From NCBI GenBank assembly GCA_002633005.1, contig NMRA01000123.1, positions 23,876 through 87,875 on the forward strand: a stretch of DNA of 64,000 nucleotides. The letters are read 5' to 3'. This document shows, piece after piece, positions 1 through 25,000 of this stretch. How positions within the stretch are numbered: position 1 is the first letter of the stretch; every line of letters starts with the position of its first letter. The DNA is from Phoronis australis (Eukaryota > Phoronida > Phoronidae). Under the pieces are notes generated by a model. That model was not told where the DNA came from. It saw nothing but the letters and a program-made list of their open reading frames with translations, and made no database searches. The translations under genes and the position numbers were made by a program.

Positions 1-118
1 GGGGGCTATAGCCCCCCTGTGGTGCACCGCCGATAGATCATGAGCGGCGCAGCACCAAAAAAAAGTGGGGCTATAGGTCCCCAGCCCCTATTACGCGCCG
101 CCCATGCTCAATGAATAA
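1..118. repeat. GC-rich dispersed repeat, copy 1
   Basis: Contains the short palindrome GGGGGCTATAGCCCCC, AGCGGCGCAGCACC, AGTGGGGCTATAGG and GCGCCGCCCATG. The last three blocks recur in related form at 24835-24925. The left end is cut by the window edge, so the full element is not seen. Confidence 0.55.
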
Positions 119-1269
119 CAAACTCTTGTCAGTTCTTCGTAAACTCAGAAATCACTTCACATAAAAGAAAGGAACAAGTCAAGACCAACTTTATAACAGT
201 GAACAATTTAAATAAAAATTTTGCTTCTTGGATGAAACGTAGGTTTATAGTCCCTAAAGATGGCTCCAGTCTGCGAAAGACCCCAGGCAACGATATGACA
301 TGGACGGGCATCCCTTAACTTATTGTTAACCTAAGCCACTAAAGAGGCACCTTGGTAGTCATGCAACCACCTATTTGGCTGCTGTGAAAGCTACAAACTA
401 GGGTCAGCTTGTCTTGCCAGGGACACATTTTTGAGGTTTTTCAAATGAAATTTTACACGATTCTACTGCTGACTAGACTTGGAAATGTTTGCAATGCTAC
501 TTATAACCCAATTGTAGTTTGTTGTTCATTGATCATTTCTAAGACTACATTTACCCCTGCTTGAAACTGGTAATCATAATTTGATCTAATTACTTCTGTA
601 AGCAAACACACAATCCAAAATAAACAGTCCATTTTTAAAGTTGTTCAGAATCTTTTTCATAAAAGACAGAAAATAAAAAAGTAACATGCAAGTAAGTAGA
701 CAAAGCAAATGCTAGTCTAGTTGATACGATTTAGGATTACTTTTTAAAAGAGATTAAAAATGAGCAAATAAGCATAAACTCTCAACACTTAATACAATAA
801 TGAGGGAAGGCGAAAAGTTGACAAAAATCTTAGCTAAATCATGTCCCTTCTGACACGAACCAGAGATTTTATGTAGTCTCTTTTAGGAAGAAGAAATCTA
901 TTATCACGTCAGAGGGATTGTTCAAAACTTGAACGTCTTGACTGTCTTGCAAGTGCAAGAGAAATAACACTGAGATGCGTTGCGCAGATGCAAGGAAGTC
1001 GCGAAAACATAAGAACATTCAAGTCTCCACAAGATAGCGCCATTCACTATAAGAAAAGCACGTGATCACACCAGCTTTTCTTACAAGTGTCTTGAGTCTA
1101 CAGAGCAGACATCACAGTGCCAGTTTGTACACAGCATAAACCCCACCCGAATCTAATTGTTAGAGTGGAGATGACTAGCTCATAGGCACATACAGCAAAA
1201 GATCACAAGTACATTTCCTGTAGATGTTATCCCATGCTTTCAGGGCGTTGAAAAATAGTACAACGCAAT

Positions 1270-1580
1270 AGGAACGATGAGTGTGACGTCACTGTACTGA
1301 GGTAGACCAAAAGATTCCGCCATCTTGGGTCTAATTTAAGCCACTTCTCCATGGGAAATTACATTGGGTCAAATTTGTAACTGGAGAATTACCAATTGAT
1401 TTCTGCTTCAGAAAAACTTGGTCATTGTGATAATCTGTACGGTTCATAGACTCTGTCTTATCGACTTCATATCATAAAGTTACCCAAATTAGTTGAATTT
1501 TACCTGACGTATGAACAAATGTATAAATGAAAGTGATAAGGTCACCATCATATTGTTTGTCCCAATTCAGAGTGGTTCTT
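1270..1580 (+). repeat. Dispersed repeat family A, copy 1
   Basis: The block TGTGACGTCACTGTACTGAG, then GATTCCGCCATCTTGGG, then CCACTTCTCCATGGGAA, aligns by eye with diverged copies at 25155-25435 and 56525-56640. Similarity to the 25-kb copy resumes near GAATTTTACCTG around 1495 and the segment ending with CACCATCATATTGTTT. No coding content; the class is unknown. Confidence 0.55.
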
Positions 1581-1742
1581 AGGGGCATGACTTGATCACT
1601 TTCTCTCCCTATTATATAGTTAATCCATAAGAAGACTGTTCATTCTAAATATACCTAAAAATTCCCAAAAAGACTCCGATCAGGATAATAAATAATTCAT
1701 TAGCTGAAGACTAGTAATAAAATGTTAAAGATATAATGATGA

Positions 1743-15860
<14,118 letters not shown>

Positions 15861-16263
15861 TGCACACAGCTGAATGTGAAGGTGTGTTTACATTCACCCA
15901 ATCACAAACGAATGTCGTGACGTCAGCATGACCCAGTTTTATTTCGTGTCTCGACATCTTATGCAAGACCTATTGTGACAAGTCGCAGGCGTTTACATGG
16001 TTGGCGGTTTTTCGTGAAAACCCTCGCTTGGCCCATTTTCCGATAAATAATCCCTGGGAGCCACAGGTCTCACTATCACCATTTGTTTGTGTAGGTGACG
16101 AAATGTAAAGCAGCAGGACTTTTTGTAACGTCAGAACGCAATTTCTAAACAGTGGGATTTCTAGAAATTTTAGAATTTAAGAAGTGGACCTCAACAGTAC
16201 GAAAATGTAGCCTAAATGAAATTTGCATGCACTCTGACACAACTGTTTCATACGTACTATACA

Positions 16264-16396
16264 GTGGTGGATCTACGGGGGGTTTCAGGGGGTTTAAACT
16301 CGCCCACTTTCGGGGAATGACCAAAAAATAAAAACGAAATGTCGCCAAAAAACGGCACCGCCCGTGTGTAAACCCCAAGTGATCCACCTATATAAA
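16264..16396. mobile_element. Degenerate inverted-repeat element
   Basis: The left end is CAGTGGTGGATCTACGGGGG then GGGGGTTTAAAC. The right end GTTTACACCCC... reverse-complements to ATAGGTGGATCACTTGGGG. Related ends (CAGTGGCGGATCTACG) appear inverted at about 17704-17719, and a related pair bounds 23442-23999. Ends of this type are common in non-autonomous DNA transposons. Confidence 0.45.
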
Positions 16397-17357
16397 ATTG
16401 AGAGGGATTCACCATTGTGATTTGCTGTATTCACGAAAGGCAGCGAATTCCGAGTTTTCGTGGCTCATGATCGGCAAGTGTGCGCGCGCTTCCGTCGACA
16501 CTTCTCTGAAGTAGCCAGGCACTATAGATGGATCCACCGCGGAACAAGCAGTTCTGTAGCTGATAACTGGCGTCTTTACTTAAAATATGTTTTGATTTGA
16601 TTGGGAAAAATACTGTGGTACCGCAAGTCCGCAACCCTGGTATTCAGGAGAATCGAAGTTCAACATTTTACCTCAGCCTTGTAACTTGATGCTATTACAC
16701 TCCACACGTTTATAACTTGAATTTGGCTGGTGTATAATAAAGTTGTCTTGCACAATAATCACACAGTGTACATGTAATGTGTTTATTTTAAAACATCATC
16801 AACTTGTTTTCCCGAAGAAATGCTGTTGTAGCGGGCTCTGTGGTCTGGTCGCAAGTCAGTTTCAAGATACACCCTTGCAAGTTAGGCCTATACACGGAAT
16901 GAACCCGGGGGGGCACTCACATTAGTGACAAGGTGATCCAGCATTCACGAACGGTGTACAGTACCAGAAATTGCAGATAGGCTCTACTTTCTCAGCAAAG
17001 TCTCATGTGGGACTCGCGCAGTGTTCAATATGTCTCCCAAGGAGCCCTGGGTCCCCGGCGGCGACCTCAGCAATGACCGTCTTCCTACCCTCAATGACTG
17101 CCGTCTTTTATAATGGGAATTTCCGCAGAAAGGCCCACCCGATGAAAAGGCCAGGCCTATGGACGTTTATTTGCTGCAACAACTTCAGGTTTCAAGTGTT
17201 CATTGGGACGTTTATTCCGATAATTGCAAGAGATGCAAATTGGTCGTGGGATACATCGTTTTTGCCAAAAGACGCAAGCTGGTTTGAAGCAGTCCTTGAT
17301 GAACAGGTCAAATATAGTTGCGCTTGTAACTCTTTTTGACGCGGCATTAGGAACAAG

Positions 17358-17473
17358 ATGTCTGGGTTGAATGGTTCAACCAAGACGAGCAAACTATTGG
17401 ATCCAATACACAAATTCCTTGGCAGCCCAGACAACAGAAGCATAGGGCTAACGTTCCTGCAGAAACACCAAGG
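17358..17473 (+). CDS. Possible short first exon, unknown
   Basis: ATG at 17358 opens MSGLNGSTKTSKLLDPIHKF and stays open to CACCAAG|GTAATAAA, a plausible donor near 17471. Composition looks protein-like, but no following exon could be linked and I do not recognise the peptide. A chance ORF is equally likely. Confidence 0.2.
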
Positions 17474-19028
17474 TAATAAATTATAATTCTACTCAGTTTT
17501 TCATAATGTCGGTTTCATACTTTTTTCTTTAATGCCTGTGTACAATGAAAACAAAATAGATTTTCGGACATTCCAAATTCACCTCAGTAGTAAAGCATAC
17601 AGTTCACTGATTCTAGTTTGTATCATTTGTCTTGCACGGGAATTCCCCCCTACCGACCTACCCCGCTCGGCTCTACAGGCGCGAATCCTAAACCCCCTTA
17701 TTGAAAACGTAGATCCGCCACTGACTATGTTATCGCCAACTGGACCAGAACTATTCCGCTACGCAGCGTACGATGCTGATAATTTCCAAGGCAATGATTT
17801 ACGTACGTATGCGCACCCTTATTATCCACAGACCGCACGTACATTCCACCATAGCACTTTAAAGCTCTATGATGACACGCATAGAATGAGAAAGATACAA
17901 AATATTGTTAAGCTGTGCTCAGTTTATCTATCTGACCAGGGTAATTGGTTTATGCTTCGGGCTTTGTTTCTTGAAGTTAGCAAAGAAATACACCCACGTC
18001 TTTGTGCGCGTGTCTTAATTGCACTACATTTTTTTAAAATGCGAAACTTTTGGGTTTGCATCCATCAGTAAGTAACGAAATGGCTCAAAAGGCGCACTGC
18101 CGAGTTGAGTTCAGATTTGCCGGCCCACAGACAAAGTCAAAAGGCGCACAATGACTATGAACTCTGTAACTGAGTTTGTGTATTCTGCTGATAGGCATCA
18201 CTTCGGCAGCCAACCTTCGAGTCCGCCTGTGCTATGGTCCAGTTGCAGGTTCCGATGTTGAGTTCTGAATCATGAATTTTTGCTAGGCGTTTCATATTTA
18301 CTCAATAAACCTGGAACTGGGACCTAGAACTTGGGATCACCAACACGGTTAAAGCAACTTACTTTTTGGAGCTCAGAATCGCGGCAACCTATCACTATCT
18401 CAGTTTCCATTACCTTAAAATCATCGTCCCAGACAAGACACGATGTCATTGGTCAATCTTATGCTTGTCCCTGTTCCTTAGTCTCGTTGAGGTTTATGGC
18501 TAGGTGTCAACTCAGTTTGCACTAACACAAAACAAAAGAAATCAAGAAATCCTAGGGCATGCACTCCAAATGCAATACTCGTCGTTTCGGCAAACTGTGA
18601 AACAACACTTCTACAAATGTTTTACTTTCTCAGTACCAAACAACGAAACATCCTCTAGTGCACTACTAATAGATACTTTGATTAATGATTAATTGTGCAT
18701 TATGAAGGTATTGGACAAACTAATCACAAAATGCATACACGTTTAAGAAATCACGCATAGAACCAATATAATAACATTACCAGTAACACTTATGGTGTAA
18801 GATCTCGTGTCTGTTTGGTTTCACGCTCCCCACTACTCGTTGCTGAAAAATAACTGAAGTCTCACTTGAATAAAAGTTCAAAGTCTCAAGCCTATAGAAA
18901 TCATGTTTAATCTGAATACGAAGAGCAAGCTGGTGTTGATTTTATAACCGCCTTTGTAAGTGGCGTCTTGTTTTCTGACAGTGGGCGTGGCATTGTTTTC
19001 GGAAAGAAAATTAAGACAGGAATTAGCA

Positions 19029-19289
19029 ATGGCGTGGATTGGAACCCGTAAGATCAGCGAACGCTTTGCTGTTGAACTACTTTTAGAGTATTTAAATGCC
19101 GGCAAAGACACCGGCTTTGATTTCAGGGAATTTCTGACGGGGGCGAAAATTGGAGATTGGCGTAATAAAATCACAAAACGCGACAGCTTTTGTTGTTTTA
19201 CAGCTCAGGTCAAAGCTCATGACGTCAAAGAGTCCCTTTCAACAATAATCTCAACAATAAACTGTGCTCTTCGGCCGCAAAAACGATAA
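19029..19289 (+). CDS. Open frame with protein-like segment, unknown
   Basis: An internal ATG at 19029 opens MAWIGTRKISERFAVELLLE and continues with DTGFDFREFLTGAKIGDW before a lower-quality tail to a stop at 19287-19289. The DFREFLTGAK segment is reminiscent of the start of Tim44-like/MAIP1 domains, but the match is only by eye and short. No partner exon was found. Confidence 0.22.
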   Translation: MAWIGTRKISERFAVELLLEYLNAGKDTGFDFREFLTGAKIGDWRNKITKRDSFCCFTAQVKAHDVKESLSTIISTINCALRPQKR

Positions 19290-19984
19290 TTCCCCTTTAA
19301 TAGCATTAGTCTAGTCACATCATTACGCTTTTATCAGTTCAAATATTAACTCGAAAACAACAACAACAAAAATAAACATCTCCGTGAATATTTGAAAGAG
19401 GACTGCGCTGGATTAAAAATATAAAACAATCACGTTGCCTCAATTTGGCTTCCTGATCTAGACCAACTGTTTGTTGCGTCGATATTGTCGCTGTCTTGTA
19501 TACCTTGTGTTGTCATTTTAGTCGTTTTTCTATGTGAAAAAGTCCCTTAAAGTAAGTAGTACAGAAATAATGCGTGTTTTTGTTGCTCTGTCATTTATTA
19601 AGCCTGAGAAGTCGCTGTTTGTCGACGAGTTCTGCCATGGACTGGTCGACTACAATATGCCAATAGAGGTCGTACCAGGTCTCTTGCCCCATCATCTGAT
19701 GAAGCCAAGCCATTTCCAACCGTCTTCACATTTTTGGAGAGTATTGTTTATAGTTTTATGCTGAACAAATTTCAACAGCAGCTTTAGCTTGGTACACAAA
19801 GGTAATATTTTTATACTGGTGCAATGTCACGAAACAATTTTGCCAAACATTCGGAAACAGGGCCGTTCAGTGGTATCTTGTAGTTGGACAATGCTTCTCT
19901 ACATCAACCGGGAAAACTGGTGTCGCCGTCCGCCACTGATATCGCGAAAGTTGATCTAAGCTCTTATTGTGTTGTACAGGGTAA

Positions 19985-20450
19985 TTATTGCATTAGGGAT
20001 GTCTTCCCGGCAATAAAATTCTGTCGAAAATAAACTGAAATGCCAAGGACAAAAATAGCCTTTATCAGATAAAGTTTTCTGCGGCGTTTTAAACACACCC
20101 TTAGGAGGTAAATTTGATTCCTAAATAGTTATACTCTGAAGTAGATGGTAAAATTTTCCCGAATAATTTCCACTTTTCATAATTTCTTAAATATCCCCCT
20201 TTACGGAAGACAATAATTTTTGTTTTTGACATATTCACATGAAGCTTCCATTTATTACCATATTCTTCAAGTTCGGTAATTAATCTTTGCATAGCGTTTT
20301 TCTGCAACGAGAACCAGGTCATCGACAAACAACATCAAATACAAATTTACAAGACCAATATTTACACACGAGATTTCTTAATTTTGTAAATTTCTCACCA
20401 TATTATTTACAAACGAGGAGAACACCCTTGTCTTACATCCATCGCACACT
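19985..20450 (-). mobile_element. Degenerate non-LTR retrotransposon reverse transcriptase
   Basis: Minus-strand frames, broken by frameshifts and stops, carry the order of reverse transcriptase motifs. First MDVRQGCSP near 20430-20450 (the RQGC block), then YLMLFVDDLVLVA near 20310-20345 (catalytic F-x-DD), then LITELEEYGNKWKLHVNMSK, KTKIIVFRKGG and YNYLGIKFTS, and a trailing TPQKTLSDKG segment. This is the palm/thumb portion of a LINE-type RT. The frameshift after the DD box shows it is inactive. The endonuclease end is absent. Confidence 0.8.
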
Positions 20451-21647
20451 GGATGATTAACTAAAGAAAGACTGATATCAGCCCTCTGAAAAATGGTATC
20501 GTCTGGAATAGGACTAACCGGAAGTTAGCTGTCATGACTCGTTTCCAAACGCAACGCAATATTTTTTATAATAAACAGAATATAGCATAGAATTTTTCGG
20601 TGCCTGTTGGTGGTACTGACAGCAGAATAGCCGCCACAGCTGAACGACACCGAACTTATTAACTTTGAAAATTTGATAAAAAGAATGCAAATACAAAATT
20701 AATGTTGGATTGTAATTCATGAAAAATTCTTATCTTAGCGACATCTCCTTAGTTATGAAGCATATTCTTAATTCAAAACTGGGTAAAAACGACAATGTTT
20801 TTAAAGATATTACACCGTTTATATAATATAGAACACAAATTAAGCTCTAGAGATTTTACTGTTATAAAATACTTACATCACGTCGGTTGTATTCGATTTT
20901 TCCTAAAGTTCTCTTATGCTCGTGCGTGTTTGCTTACTGCTACCAATATCAAATTACCCCGCGAACAAAACGGCTCACGAAATATGAACACTGCTCTCGG
21001 AGTGTCTCAGTTCACTCAGGGCTTTCAAACTAGCACTCGCACTCGCAAAACACGACTCGCATCCAAAAAGCACGGTTCCGAGACTCGCATCCACTAACAA
21101 AGTTATGAATGCATAAGAATAATGTATGCACCCAGCCTAAAAATGGCGTGCTCGAATTTTTGAGAGTGTGGACCTTTTATTAAGATTCACGGGTACGTTC
21201 AGAGCTATGAATTGTGCATTCGCCGAATTTTGGTAGTTCTTGCCTATTTAGTCGACTTTTGTATCGTTTTCTACTTTTTTCGGAGTTTTTGTTTCTCTGA
21301 GGCGGACCTTTTTGCCCACGTCGCCAAATGGGGACCTGAGCCGATTGTTTGCTATCCCGTGTGCAGCGCTTGTCGTGAGTTCGCGAGCCATGCTTTTTGG
21401 GCAAGTGATCCCCCGTGTTTTGAATGCGAGCACGGGTGTTAGTGAATCAGTGATCTGAGTTTGTAGGTCCGCGAGCCGCGTTCGGTTGTGAGACGCTATG
21501 TCCAGGAGTGCGTTAGCCACAGTCTGTAGTATTAGTATTAGTATTAGTATTTCGAGCAATCATACTTCATTTTAGATTTAGAACCATGCAAGGCAAATTC
21601 ATGATTTTTTTCGTGCACTGAGTTTCTACAGACCTCCATTATCCACT

Positions 21648-22050
21648 ATGAAGCACGGGCTGCCGACGGGAAGGACTGGGCATGTGGTGAAAAGGACCCG
21701 TAAATGGAATGGGAGGAACAACGCTGTGTTGGGAAGAACGAACCTTCGTTTCTTTTTGCCCTTTCGTGTCACGTTAACTGCTCTTTATATNTTCTCCACC
21801 GTCTTACTTTTAACTGTGATTACGGCTGGCTGCGTTCAGCTAACGTTGTCATGTTCACAAATGCCGAATACAGACATTCTCAACTTCGTCGATGCATCCG
21901 ATGTGGTTTTTTACGGTAAAGTTCTACGCCGACTTGACAACCAAGCTTACAGGGACAGGGGAATGGTACGAGCGTACGACGTAGAAATGGAAGTCTACTG
22001 CACGTTTAAAGGCGACAGGCTTCCCCGATTGACGAATGTGTCTGAGGCCG
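21648..22050 (+). CDS. NTR/VWC gene exon 1 (signal segment, first half of NTR-like region)
   Basis: ATG at 21648 is the first Met of the open frame. The donor is GAGGCCG|GTAAGTAAC, phase 1. A basic stretch of about 30 residues precedes the hydrophobic segment FSTVLLLTVITAG, so either a long signal peptide/signal anchor or a start at a later or upstream site is possible. The ambiguous base at 21791 lies in the hydrophobic segment. The mature start is probably near LSCSQMPNTDI. Confidence 0.72.
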
Positions 22051-25000
22051 GTAAGTAACCTAGGTGTAACGTAGTATGTTAAGTTTTCATAGAAAAAAAC
22101 AAGTGTAAATATTCTGAACGAAGCGCACCGGTGTAAGCGAAAGGTAAAATAAGATAAAGTGAAGCAGGAAAGTGGACATTTTACCAGACACCGCTGAGAA
22201 AGAGCTCTTCGCTCGAAACTTTGTTTTTATGAAAAATTATTGTTCGAATACGTGAACGTTAACAAAAATTGGAATTGGGGCGACAGGAGTGCGGGGGAAT
22301 AGTGGTGACGGGGGGCAGATACATGAACTTTAAAAACATGCTGTGGTGAATCGCGAAATCGACAATTTTACGTGAGTGAACAGTGAAGCGACGCCACTCC
22401 CCCTGCACCCTCCTAGTCAATGGTTGAATGTACGAGAGGACTTTGTAATTTCCCGTGTGAACTCGTTTAATTACCACCAGAGATACAATTTTGAACTCAC
22501 TAATACAACTTTTTAGCATATGCTGGTAGGAGTCCAGGGTACATCGTGAGAAACTCACAACTTATGCAAATTCGACGTTTTTTAACCTGTGCCTTTATGG
22601 TTTCTGTTTGAGAATGGCTTCAATTTCACACTGTTGTTATTTTTTTATATATTTTAATCGGAATGTTGGATTCTGAAATAGAATTCATTGTTTCCGTCAC
22701 GTAAATGAGGATTTGTCGCTGCTAGTGCCTCGCAAGTGTCTTGCGTTCACGGAATGCGCCCCAGAGATCTGCCGAGCGTTCACATGTGAAAATTTGCAGA
22801 CTCGAATCAGACGTACATGTACGACCTGGTTTCAAATCGGGCGGCATGTGAACGGTCATTAGACACTTTGGGCTGCCAGCTGTTTTTACGTGGGTTTCAA
22901 CCCATTTAAAATTGTAAACCCAGCAAAAGTCTGACAAAGACCCTACCCAACCAAATGCGACGATTCTGCTACCAGTGTCGCCAATCGTATTGATACATAT
23001 TGATCTGTCTAACATATACATCTGCTTCTCGTTCATTTACTTTATTGAAGTGCAAAGGGAAAGTCTTAAGTTGACTAACAATAAACAACGTAATTGATGG
23101 AGTTTACAGGTGTCTTCCCCAACGTACGACATGCGTCGCTGGAAACGCCAAGTCCAATTAATCATCGTTTAAATTGTTGTTTTCGTCGACATCATAATAT
23201 AGGATATAGTCAAGAAACCACACGAGGCCCTGTTCTACAGTTAAGTATTTGGTAACGCACGCCAGAAAAGTCGTCTGAATGCCGCCGTGAATTCCGCGGC
23301 CAATCGAGGAAGTTCTTTTGTGCGTGCGTGCCGGAAGTCATAAAACATTTGATATCTCAATATGTCTCTGAAAAAGGTGATTAGTAGTGATTAGCATCAA
23401 AATGTATTATCAAATTAGTGGCATGTTTTATGTGTCTACACCAGTGGAGGATTTAGAGGGGGCCAAGGGGGCCATGGCCCCCCTAAAATATTCCCAGATT
23501 CCATTTGGCAGTTCGGGGGTGCGAATGTCTGACAGGCAAAATCCTGGCTAATACTCTGTCCTGGGCCCGGTCTCCAATCTTTTTACTCGAAACGGAACTC
23601 GAAATTAGGTTTGGCATTTTCTACTCTACTTTTGGGCGAACTCAAGATAAGTGTCTATTATTCTATGCTCGAGTACACAATAACTTACGTAGATAATTTA
23701 TTGCCCTTAGTTCACAGTTTGTAAACCTAATATTAAAGCAATAAGTTCGAGTTTGAACTCGAAATTTCTAGTTTTTACTCAAGTTTGTAGCACGAATATA
23801 AGGGTCTTCAAGGGCAAACTTGAACTAGAAACTCCTATGCATAAACTACATGTATAATGTATTCGAGCACAGTCTGGTAACCAATTATCTTAAGTTAGCA
23901 CAAAAGGAGTAGAGAAATTGCCAAAAATAGTTTCGAGTTTGTTTCGAATACAAAGATTAGAGACCGGGCCCTGGCTACTCAAAATCTTGGATCCGCCCCT
24001 GCACACGGTGTGAGTAAGATATCCATCTTTTTCGGTAGTGCGTTTGGTATTGGCTGATCTTTTATTTACAAAATATATATTAAAACATGGTTTTATTTCA
24101 CATGTGGACGCGGTCGAAATTTTACCTTAAAACGAAGGAAAATGTGATGTATTTGACAGTAAAGTACATAATTACCATGCGTCAAAACTGACTTTGGCGT
24201 AAATCCGATAATTTACGGTATTGAACTGTAGGTCTACTTCGGGTTTGTTGCTGGCAAAAACATCTATGTCAAGTTCTTAATTACGGAGATATATTTTTAT
24301 TTACCCAGTAGATAAAACTTTGCCAATCTCAGCGGAAAACAACCACTTCGTCCGTTGAATAACACCATAGCTGCAAGTTTTCAGTGTTGTCGCTTGACAG
24401 CCGCGCTAATTGCTGTTTTCTAGTGAATGCATGTTTTGTGCAATAACTCGCTGACTTAAATCTTATTGTCAACATTTTGGCATGAACCAGATGTTCATAG
24501 ACGGTCAAACAATACAAACGAAATTTCCGATTCCTACATCAAAAGTTGAAATTCAAACTATAATGCCGTTTGATTGTTTTGTGCCGTAACCGTTTTTAGT
24601 ACGGTGTATAATTTAGCTAACAGCTCCAGTGAAATTTGTTGGATCTCACAGGGCGAGACGGCGTCAGTCGGCGTCAGTGTTGGTCTTGGAAGGAAGAGAT
24701 AATAATAGTCACATTCAAAGGAACATGACTTAAGCAACAAGGAAAGAATTCTCAGTTGTACCAACTTCTTTCCCGTCCTTAAAAGGTGAAAGTCATCGTT
24801 GGTGCTGAAAGTACAAATCCTCCGTTGTCTTCACGGACGGCGCACGTATCATAGGGTGCTGCGGGTTGGGGGAGGCTATAGGGCGGCCCCCACTTATTTC
24901 AATGCTGCGCCGCCCATGATCTTAGAAACGTATGCAAGCTTTATTGTTGTCCAACTGAGCCTTAATGCAAACAACCAGTGTATGACGTATTCGGCCCAAC

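Larger units (their letters stand above)
1..1742. other. HDHD5 3' flank, non-coding
   Basis: No credible coding exon on either strand. Contents: a GC-rich repeat copy at 1-118, a dispersed repeat copy around 1270-1580, and otherwise AT-rich sequence. It probably includes the HDHD5 3' UTR next to 1743. I could not place a clear poly(A) signal. Confidence 0.5.
15861..21647. other. Intergenic spacer between divergent HDHD5 and VWC genes
   Basis: Both neighbouring starts face into this 5.8-kb region, so it should contain both promoters. No TATA box or CpG island could be assigned with confidence. It also holds inverted-repeat ends near 16264 and 17719, two doubtful plus-strand ORFs and the degenerate reverse transcriptase near 20 kb. 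Confidence 0.6.

Noticed and set aside
17532-18071. 179-codon plus-strand ORF
   Set aside because: It includes the transposon-end sequence near 17704-17719 and shows no domain or plausible splice link.
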